A DNA stretch of 6,184 nt from JAEUSI01 sp036782915 (lineage in GTDB: Bacteria > Bacteroidota > Ignavibacteria > Tepidaquicellales > Tepidaquicellaceae): NCBI GenBank assembly GCA_036782915.1, contig DAIPYE010000181.1:1-6184 (forward strand), given 5' to 3'. This document shows positions 1-5,741 of the stretch, in pieces. The translations under genes were made by a program, and so were the position numbers. The notes under the pieces were generated by a model. That model had not been told where the DNA came from. It searched no databases and saw only the letters and a list, made by a program, of their open reading frames with translations. Positions within the stretch are counted from its first letter, which is position 1; each line of letters starts with the position of its first letter.

Positions 1-879
1 GTAAATAATTCACTGGTATGTTACGGACTGGAGAAATGGGGATCGGAATTTTTAAAAGAAAAATATCTTAAGCCATTAGCTACGGGAAAAAAGCTCGGCG
101 CATTTTGCCTGTCCGAACCGGAAGCAGGAAGTGATGCAACACATCAGCGGACTGAAGCAGTAAGAGATGGTGATCATTTTATAATCAACGGAGTAAAAAA
201 CTGGATCACCAACGGAGTAAATGCGGACATATATTTTCTTCAGGCAATGACGGATAAATCAAAAGGTTATAAAGGAATTACTACCTTTATAATTGAACAA
301 GGAACGGAAGGTTTAGAAGTCGGAAAAAAAGAAGACAAACTTGGAATCAGAAGTTCTGATACATGTACTTTAGGACTGAATAATGTAAAAGTGCCGGTCG
401 AAAATATTCTTGGTGAGGAAGGAATTGGATTTAAAATTGCAATGCAGACATTGAACGGCGGAAGAATCGGAGTAGCTGCTCAGGCACTTGGAATAGCGCA
501 GGCAAGTTTCGAAGCTGCGGTAAAATATTCCAAACAAAGAAAAGCATTTGATTCCCCAATTTCAAACTTACAGGCAATACAATTCAAGCTTGCAGATATG
601 GCTGTAACAATCGAAGGTGCCAGATTAGTAGTATTCAACGCTGCAAAAAACAAAGATGACGGGAAAAGTTATGTAAAAGAAGCTTCGATGGGAAAACTTT
701 TAGCAAGCCAGGCGGCTGTAAACTGCGCATTGGAATCAATTCAGATTCACGGCGGATATGGATATGTCAGAGAATATCTGGTTGAAAGATATTTAAGAGA
801 TTCCAAGATCACACAGATTTATGAAGGAACAAGCGAAATACAGAAAATTGTGATAGCGAGAGAACTTCTTAAAGATTAA
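1..879 (+). CDS. Acyl-CoA dehydrogenase, C-terminal 292 residues (5' end outside window)
   Basis: Flavoenzyme that introduces the alpha,beta double bond into acyl-CoA and passes electrons to electron-transfer flavoprotein; cytoplasmic, beta-oxidation or branched-chain acyl-CoA breakdown. The frame is open from base 1, so about 90 N-terminal residues lie upstream; the first in-frame ATG (247) is internal. Visible in the partial protein: the family signature CLSEPEAGSD (36-45), the FAD-contact segment WITNG (68-72), the second signature QIHGGYGYVREY (248-259), and IYEGTSEIQ (273-281), where E275 is the predicted catalytic base of the short/medium-chain type. Nothing is broken and the C-terminus ends at the usual place (VIARELLKD). 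One small deviation: His48 sits in the first signature where Gly, Ser or Ala is usual. It most resembles short-chain/butyryl-CoA-type enzymes, but chain-length preference cannot be read from this fragment. Its stop codon lies 3 bases from that of the convergent outer membrane protein gene. Confidence 0.95.
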   Translation, partial: VNNSLVCYGLEKWGSEFLKEKYLKPLATGKKLGAFCLSEPEAGSDATHQRTEAVRDGDHFIINGVKNWITNGVNADIYFLQAMTDKSKGYKGITTFIIEQGTEGLEVGKKEDKLGIRSSDTCTLGLNNVKVPVENILGEEGIGFKIAMQTLNGGRIGVAAQALGIAQASFEAAVKYSKQRKAFDSPISNLQAIQFKLADMAVTIEGARLVVFNAAKNKDDGKSYVKEASMGKLLASQAAVNCALESIQIHGGYGYVREYLVERYLRDSKITQIYEGTSEIQKIVIARELLKD

Positions 880-882
880 TGT

Positions 883-1587
883 TCAAAAGGTAAAAATAAT
901 ATTTGCCATAAAGTTTGCGCTGTTAAGATTTCCTGACAATGAAGTTACAAGAGGTATTGTTTTAGGCTGATCAAGCGGAACGAATCTGTAGCTTAATTCA
1001 AAACCGAATCCGATCATGGAAAAGCTTTTTATTCCAAGAAGTATTTCGTAATTGTATGTCCAGAAGTCATTTTGATAAGATCTGACTCCAATATAATTCT
1101 CTCTTGAAATATCAACATACAACTGACTTGTAATTTCCTCTTCGATGTACATTGCTCCGCCTCCTACTCCTAAATAGACTTTATTCAATGAAGATTTTGA
1201 TTCTGTAAAAGGATAAAACTTTACTCTGGCATTCAAAGGAACAGCAAACAGACTGGTCTGAACAGGATAATAAAAAATGCTTCCTCTGCTGTCTTCAAAA
1301 TAAAATCCGTCGCTGCTCAGCGAATTTGAAAACAAATATGCCGGGGAAAATTCTACTGCCACTTTTTCATTGAATGATACTCCGATAAAACCGTCAAGCT
1401 CTTTTAAGAAATCACCGTTGGATAATTGAAAAAAAGGATATGCATTCCTCGCAGTCGGGTTTGTTAAAAAAACAAATTTATACCCAATACCAGCATAGAC
1501 AGAAGTACTTGAAGATCGCTCTTTGATCTGGGATTCCGCATTTACTGACATAAAAATCAGCAAACATATTAAAAAAAGTTTTTTCAT
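883..1587 (-). CDS. Putative outer membrane beta-barrel protein, 234 aa, function unknown
   Basis: The protein opens with a clear Sec signal peptide: MKK, a hydrophobic stretch LFLICLLIFM (4-13) and a probable cleavage after VNA (A17). C8 lies inside the hydrophobic core and does not make a proper lipobox. The rest is rich in alternating aromatic/hydrophobic and polar residues with glycine-rich turns (SVYAGIGYKFVF, VYLGVGGGAMYI, SMIGFGFELSYRF). It ends in ANIIFTF with a terminal Phe, as expected for strands recognised by the BAM machinery. This fits a small 8- to 10-strand barrel of the OmpA-like/PorT-like type, but I recognise no specific family. The ATG is supported by the signal peptide; it lies 11 bases after the hslU stop, and no Shine-Dalgarno sequence is visible. 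It is probably the last gene of the cluster and could be co-transcribed with hslU. A role as porin, adhesin or assembly factor cannot be decided from sequence. Confidence 0.8.
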   Translation of the reverse strand: MKKLFLICLLIFMSVNAESQIKERSSSTSVYAGIGYKFVFLTNPTARNAYPFFQLSNGDFLKELDGFIGVSFNEKVAVEFSPAYLFSNSLSSDGFYFEDSRGSIFYYPVQTSLFAVPLNARVKFYPFTESKSSLNKVYLGVGGGAMYIEEEITSQLYVDISRENYIGVRSYQNDFWTYNYEILLGIKSFSMIGFGFELSYRFVPLDQPKTIPLVTSLSGNLNSANFMANIIFTF

Positions 1588-1598
1588 ACTTTATTTTA

Positions 1599-3056
1599 TT
1601 ATAAGATATATCTGCTCAGATCACGGTTTTTTACAATTGCGCTAAGCTTATCATTCACATACTTCTTAGTTATCTCAACTTTATTTTTTCTGATCTTGTC
1701 AGGAACTTCAAACAAAATATCTTCAAGTACTGTGGTTAAAATCGTATGCAACCTTCTGGCCCCGATATTTTCCACCTGTTCATTCACTTCAGCCGCAATT
1801 TTTGCAATTTCAAGTATTGCATCTTCAGTAAATGTCAGATCAATATTCTCGGATTTAAGTAAAGCAGCATATTGTTTCAGTAAAGCATTTTCCGGCTGCG
1901 TAAGTATAAGATAAAATTCATCACGCCCGAGACTGTTAAGCTCTACTCTAATAGGAAATCTTCCCTGCAGTTCAGGAATCAGATCACTCGGCTTCGCTGT
2001 GTGAAATGCTCCGGATGCTATAAACAATATATGATCACTTTTCACCGGTCCGTATTTTGTAATAATAGTCGAACCTTCAACTATCGGAAGCAGATCCCGC
2101 TGAACACCTTCTCTGGAAACATCAGGACCTTGTCCTTTTCCACCGCCACCGGCGACTTTATCAATTGCATCTTTTATAACAGCATCCATATCTATAAGCT
2201 TTGCTGACTCTTCCTGCGCAAGAACTTTTTTAGCCTCAGCAATTGAAAGTTTTCTCTTTTTGGATTTTTTAGGCATCATATTTCCAAACAGATCGTTAAT
2301 GTTAATTCCCATTTCCTCAAGTCCGATGGGACCCAGTACCTGCATCATTGGATAATTTTCACTTGAAAGATCCAGTTCGATTATTCTGTTATCAAGTCCA
2401 CCTTCTTTTAACTGCTCGCGCAATTTCTCTCTGGTACCTGAATTAATTTCTTCCTGAGTTTTTTTATCAGCTTCATTTTCATCCTTATTCACCGTTTGTG
2501 ATGCAGTTCCATTAGTTGATTTTTNNNNNNNNNNNNNNNNNNNNNNNNNNNNNNNNNNAGGCGGTAAAAGAATGTCGAGAATTCTTTCAATGGTATTTTC
2601 CTCTGCTTTTACTTCCACTTCCTTCATTTTTTCAGTTTTAACAATGGAAACTGACAAGTCTGCAAGTTCTCTTATCATAGATTCAACATCTCTTCCGACA
2701 TAGCCGACTTCAGTAAACTTTGATGCTTCAACTTTAATGAAAGGAGCATTTGCCAGTTTCGAAATTCTTCTGGCAATCTCAGTTTTTCCTACTCCCGTCG
2801 GTCCGATCATAATAATATTATTCGGCATTATCTCATCTTTCATTTCATCTTTTACCTGCTGTCTTCTCCATCTGTTTCTCAAGGCAATTGCTACAGATTT
2901 TTTTGCATTTTTCTGACCGATAATATATTTGTCAAGCTCTTCAACTATCTCTGAAGGTGTCAACTGTCTGATCTCTTTATCCGGAAAATTAATCAAATCT
3001 TTTTTAGCTTTTTGTTTAACTGCCGGTTTTTTAATATTTTTATCTTCTTTTATCAA
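1599..3056 (-). CDS. hslU: HslU, AAA+ unfoldase of the HslVU protease; contains an N gap and lacks Walker B
   Basis: ATP-dependent unfoldase that threads substrates into the HslV peptidase; cytoplasmic hexamer. In order: N-terminal segment LTPSEIVEELDKYIIGQ (32-48), Walker A GPTGVGKT (85-92, K91), pore loop GYVG (118-121), I domain about 145-275, PELQGR with arginine finger R366, and sensor-2 GARRLHT (432-438). The C-terminus DLSRYIL, which docks into HslV, is intact. A 34-N gap covers residues 167-178 in the I-domain linker, and both sides read in the same frame. The Walker B strand (GIVFIDEI in E. coli) is missing: DAI (296-298) runs directly into DKVAGGGG (299-306), a loss of about 14 residues beside otherwise near-perfect family sequence. 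If real, ATP hydrolysis should be lost; an assembly error is the rival explanation. The start is uncertain. No ATG is available, so TTG at 3056 is used, giving a Lys-rich extension of about 28 residues; TTG at 2963 would match the usual HslU start (MTPSEIVEEL). hslV lies 30 bases upstream. Confidence 0.93.
   Translation of the reverse strand: MIKEDKNIKKPAVKQKAKKDLINFPDKEIRQLTPSEIVEELDKYIIGQKNAKKSVAIALRNRWRRQQVKDEMKDEIMPNNIIMIGPTGVGKTEIARRISKLANAPFIKVEASKFTEVGYVGRDVESMIRELADLSVSIVKTEKMKEVEVKAEENTIERILDILLPPXXXXXXXXXXXXKSTNGTASQTVNKDENEADKKTQEEINSGTREKLREQLKEGGLDNRIIELDLSSENYPMMQVLGPIGLEEMGININDLFGNMMPKKSKKRKLSIAEAKKVLAQEESAKLIDMDAVIKDAIDKVAGGGGKGQGPDVSREGVQRDLLPIVEGSTIITKYGPVKSDHILFIASGAFHTAKPSDLIPELQGRFPIRVELNSLGRDEFYLILTQPENALLKQYAALLKSENIDLTFTEDAILEIAKIAAEVNEQVENIGARRLHTILTTVLEDILFEVPDKIRKNKVEITKKYVNDKLSAIVKNRDLSRYIL
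2154..2171 (-). other. Junction of an apparent in-frame deletion of the hslU Walker B segment
   Basis: On the minus strand this stretch reads GATGCAATTGATAAAGTC, encoding DAIDKV. In E. coli HslU, from memory, the equivalent DAI and DKI are separated by 14 residues (DAVEQHGIVFIDEI) that carry the Walker B Asp and Glu. Here the two flanks are fused. An ancestral gene would carry ATTGAT/AAA-type sequence twice, once for 'AIDKV' and once for 'EIDKV', so deletion or misassembly across a short direct repeat of roughly 10-13 bases explains the fusion. The missing length, 42 bases, is inferred from the family and not measured. Confidence 0.75.
2525..2558. other. Assembly gap (34 N) inside hslU
   Basis: There is a run of 34 unknown bases. 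It interrupts the I-domain linker of HslU just after ILDILLPP, a region that varies in length and composition in this family. The hslU frame is the same on both sides for a 34-base gap, so the stated length is at least correct modulo 3. It shows that local coverage or assembly was poor within this gene. Confidence 0.98.
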
Positions 3057-3086
3057 GTATTTTTTAAATTAATTTTTTTTAAATGT

Positions 3087-3638
3087 TCAGGATTTCTTTA
3101 ACTCTTCTATGGAAATATTATGATTTGTATAAATACAGATATCAGCTGCCTGATCAAGCGATTGCTTTACAATTTCCTTTGCATCAAGTTTGGAATATTT
3201 CAGAAGCATTCTTGCAGCTACCAGAGCATACGGTCCGCCTGATCCGATAGCAACAATTCCGTCATCAGGCTCAATGACATCCCCTGTCCCGGAAATTATA
3301 AGAGCTTTTTCATTATCTACTACAGCCAGCAATGCTTCAAGCCTTCTTAAATATTTATCCGTTCGCCATTCTTTTGCAAGCTCTACGGCTGCTCTGGATA
3401 AATTACCTTTGTATTCTTCAAGTTTGCTTTCAAATTTTTCAAAAAGTGTGAATGCATCCGAAGTTGCTCCGGCAAATCCCACAAGAACTTTATCATTAAA
3501 GATCTTTCTTACTTTTCTTGTAGTATGCTTCATTACGGTATTTCCCATTGTTACCTGTCCGTCACTTCCGATTACAGCTTTTCCGTCTTTTATAAGTCCT
3601 ATTACAGTAGTTGATCTGATTTTATTTTCTTCTTTCAA
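3087..3638 (-). CDS. hslV: HslV, threonine peptidase subunit of the HslVU protease
   Basis: Proteasome-like N-terminal-nucleophile peptidase that forms a double hexameric ring and degrades proteins fed by HslU. The catalytic Thr is exposed by removal of a short propeptide: the frame gives MKEENKIRS followed by TTVIGL, so T10 is the predicted mature N-terminus, aligning with TTIVSV of E. coli HslV. Other active-site residues are present: D26 in IGSDGQ, K42 in RKVRK, and S133 in AIGSGGPYA. The mature length (174 residues) matches E. coli. The C-terminal DICIYTNH...IEEL is typical. No ATG exists between the upstream in-frame stop and the catalytic Thr, so initiation must be non-AUG; TTG at 3638 is the best candidate, 17 bases after the rpoN stop. 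The preceding bases are A-rich without a Shine-Dalgarno sequence. No CIRCE element or other heat-shock site is visible upstream. The gene itself looks fully functional, in contrast with hslU. Confidence 0.96.
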   Translation of the reverse strand: MKEENKIRSTTVIGLIKDGKAVIGSDGQVTMGNTVMKHTTRKVRKIFNDKVLVGFAGATSDAFTLFEKFESKLEEYKGNLSRAAVELAKEWRTDKYLRRLEALLAVVDNEKALIISGTGDVIEPDDGIVAIGSGGPYALVAARMLLKYSKLDAKEIVKQSLDQAADICIYTNHNISIEELKKS

Positions 3639-3655
3639 TTTTCTATAAATTTAAA

Positions 3656-5179
3656 TTAAATTATTTCTCTTCTTAATTTTGCAACAGGTAGATTTATTGC
3701 TTCTCTGTATTTTGCCACTGTCCTGCGGGCAATTCTAAATCCTGCTTTATTCAGTTCAGCTGCCAACTCTTCATCAGTCAACGGCTTCTTTTTATTTTCA
3801 TTATCAATTAATTTCTTTAATTCAGCTTTTACTTCAACATTTGATATTTCATTAATACCTGTTGTATGAAGCGGAGTAGTAAAAAACGAACGAAGTTCGT
3901 ATATGCCGAAATCTGTCTGAACATATTTCCCTCTTACTGTTCTGCTGATAGTTGATGAATCCATTCTTATATCTTCTGCAATGGTTTTCTCATACAGGGG
4001 TTTAAGTCCTTCACCGTTATTGTCAAAAAAATCCTTTTGATAAGAAATTATTGCATTCATTACTTTCAGCATGGTTTCTTTTCGTGAATTAATTGCATCA
4101 ATGAACCACTTTGCCCTGTTAAAATTGCTTACCAGATATTCTTTTGTGTTTTTATCAAGTTCAGATTTTTTGTTTGAATAAAGATTCTGATATGTCCTGT
4201 TTATTCTCAATGAAGGAGTAAATTTTTCATTAAGAAATATTTCATATTTATCTTCTATTTTCTTAACTATTAAATCAGGAACAATATAATTCTGATTACC
4301 GGTATTGTCTATAAATCCCGGCTTTGGATTTAATTTGTGAATAAATTCAAAAACTTCTTTTACAAGACTTAACTCTATTTTCAATTCTCTGCTCACATTC
4401 TCATATCTTTTTAATCTGAGATCTTCAAACTGATTTTCTATGACACTACCTGCAAGCTGTTTTATGTAAGTGGGTTTATCTGATCTTTCAGTCTGAATGA
4501 GAAGACATTCTTTTAAACTGCCTGCTCCTATACCGGGCGGATCAATTTTGTACTGAATGAATTTCAATGCTTCATTAATATCATCAGTTGTAAATATTTC
4601 ATTTTCAAATTCGGTATCAATTTTTTTGACATTCAGATCTTCAAGTACATCTTCATATTTATCCGTAAAATATCCGTCGGGAGTTAATGACCAGATTATC
4701 TCCTCCGCCACAAAAATAAGCTTTTTACTAAGGTCCGATAGATTAAGCTGAAGCAATAAACCTGAATTCATAGAATTATCTTCGTCTATGAAACTATTTT
4801 CATAATTACCGGAATATTCGTTGTCATAAGTTTTATAACTTTCAGTTTCATTTTCAAAATATTCATCCCAGTCATATTCTTCCTTGACCTTGCTTTCTGG
4901 CGACAGATCATCATCTGTTTTAACATCTTCAAATGATTCATCTGTTGAATCACTTTTTATTTCACTGCTTGTCTCAGGCACATCTCCTTTAATAACATCC
5001 ATTGACTCAGATTCTTCTATATCAGAATCTACAATTTCCTCAAGCATTGGATTCAGTTCTATTTCTTTTTTTATGATATTATCAAGAGCAAGAGTGGGAA
5101 TTGTCAGTATTTTCTGATTTAAGATTATCGAAGGAAGATGCTTCAGTGTTTGTTTTAAATTTTGTGATTGTTTTAACAT
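3656..5179 (-). CDS. rpoN: RNA polymerase sigma-54 factor RpoN
   Basis: Alternative sigma factor that recognises -24/-12 promoters and needs AAA+ enhancer-binding activators to open DNA. Domain order is complete in 507 residues. Region I (about 1-47) runs from MLKQSQNLKQ to IELNPMLEE and is poorer in Gln than usual. An acidic region II (about 48-135) is full of Asp, Glu and Ser. The core-binding domain includes DPPGIGAGSLKECLLIQ (213-229) and LNPKPG (283-288), and WFIDAINSRKETMLKV (358-373) follows. The helix-turn-helix spans SSTISRTVRGKYVQT (408-422). The RpoN box ARRTVAKYRE lies at 484-493 and contacts the -24 element. The ATG at 5179 is one base after the stop of the DUF3109 gene, suggesting translational coupling. 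No activator gene or convincing sigma-54 promoter is present in the window, so the regulon cannot be inferred. Confidence 0.97.
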   Translation of the reverse strand: MLKQSQNLKQTLKHLPSIILNQKILTIPTLALDNIIKKEIELNPMLEEIVDSDIEESESMDVIKGDVPETSSEIKSDSTDESFEDVKTDDDLSPESKVKEEYDWDEYFENETESYKTYDNEYSGNYENSFIDEDNSMNSGLLLQLNLSDLSKKLIFVAEEIIWSLTPDGYFTDKYEDVLEDLNVKKIDTEFENEIFTTDDINEALKFIQYKIDPPGIGAGSLKECLLIQTERSDKPTYIKQLAGSVIENQFEDLRLKRYENVSRELKIELSLVKEVFEFIHKLNPKPGFIDNTGNQNYIVPDLIVKKIEDKYEIFLNEKFTPSLRINRTYQNLYSNKKSELDKNTKEYLVSNFNRAKWFIDAINSRKETMLKVMNAIISYQKDFFDNNGEGLKPLYEKTIAEDIRMDSSTISRTVRGKYVQTDFGIYELRSFFTTPLHTTGINEISNVEVKAELKKLIDNENKKKPLTDEELAAELNKAGFRIARRTVAKYREAINLPVAKLRREII

Positions 5180-5180
5180 C

Positions 5181-5732
5181 TTATTCTTTAATTAAATACT
5201 TTTCTTTTAACTCTTTATATAATTCTTTTCCGTACTGCCTTTCGAGAGGTTCTTTTGCAAATTCAAAAACAGATATATTCTCTTTTTCACCTTTTATCAA
5301 AGCATCTTCACATTCATACAATTCTTCGTATCTGATGATTCTTCTTTTATCTCCATATATCCTGACAGGAAATAAATGACAGGAAATTGGTTTAATGAAT
5401 TCAGTTTCTCCGTTATAATATGCTTTTTGAAACGAACATTTTGCAATATTATTTTCATAAAATGAAAAGACACAATCTTTATAATCAAAACTGTTAATTG
5501 AATAATCATCTTTTTCACCCAGCAGAAATCCTTCTGTTTCAAGTATTTCAACATGCTCACGACTTAAGTATTTTTTGACTATGTTTACATTTCTTTTTAT
5601 GATATTCACTTCCTCATTTAATATCGGTGCTCCTCCCGCTCCTTTTAATGTACAGCATGCGCCTTTGCATTTGCCCAGATCACATGAAAACTTTACCGAA
5701 AAGATCCTGTCATCGATAATAAACTTTTCCAT
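5181..5732 (-). CDS. DUF3109 family cysteine-rich protein, 183 aa, function unknown
   Basis: I recognise the general pattern of DUF3109 proteins, found widely in Bacteroidota and relatives; no function is established to my knowledge. The N-terminal part has C17, C22, C26 and C27 in FSCDLGKCKGACC, resembling the CxxxxCxxxCC cluster of YkgJ-type metal-binding proteins. Further cysteines are C87 (KDCVF), C99 (AKCSF), C118 in the conserved KPISCHLFPVRI (114-125) and C141 (YECED). Eight cysteines in 183 residues suggest a bound Zn or Fe/Fe-S centre; that is inference. There is no signal peptide or membrane segment, so it is probably cytoplasmic. The C-terminal FAKEPLERQYGKELYKEL is typical of the family. 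The start ATG is 9 bases after the dprA stop, with an A/T-only leader, and the stop is one base before rpoN, so it is very likely co-expressed with both. Confidence 0.85.
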   Translation of the reverse strand: MEKFIIDDRIFSVKFSCDLGKCKGACCTLKGAGGAPILNEEVNIIKRNVNIVKKYLSREHVEILETEGFLLGEKDDYSINSFDYKDCVFSFYENNIAKCSFQKAYYNGETEFIKPISCHLFPVRIYGDKRRIIRYEELYECEDALIKGEKENISVFEFAKEPLERQYGKELYKELKEKYLIKE

Positions 5733-5741
5733 AAATAAAAT

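Noticed and set aside
860..886. Possible hairpin GAAC...GTTC at the convergent junction as a bidirectional terminator
   Set aside because: Only a 4-base stem with a loop of about 15 bases; too weak to call.
1696..2207. Two short + strand open frames (1696-1914, 2001-2207) opposite hslU
   Set aside because: Antisense shadows of conserved HslU codons; low-complexity composition and no recognisable domain.
2525..2558. Possible frameshift in hslU at the N run
   Set aside because: HslU sequence continues in the same frame on both sides for 34 bases, so there is no evidence for a frameshift.
2769..2790. TGGC-containing stretch as a sigma-54 -24/-12 promoter
   Set aside because: No GC at the required distance from the GG, and it lies inside hslU codons.
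3190..3648. 152-codon open frame on the + strand opposite hslV
   Set aside because: Fully antisense to a well-conserved gene; the translation has no family resemblance and is Ser/Thr-rich as expected from a shadow frame.
4557..5379. Three short + strand open frames opposite rpoN and the DUF3109 gene, including one spanning the junction of both
   Set aside because: Ser/Phe-rich translations produced by the reverse of acidic and Lys-rich codons; no start-site support.
5297..5560. 87-codon minus-strand frame within the DUF3109 gene
   Set aside because: Overlaps the conserved Cys-containing frame in another phase and has no family features.
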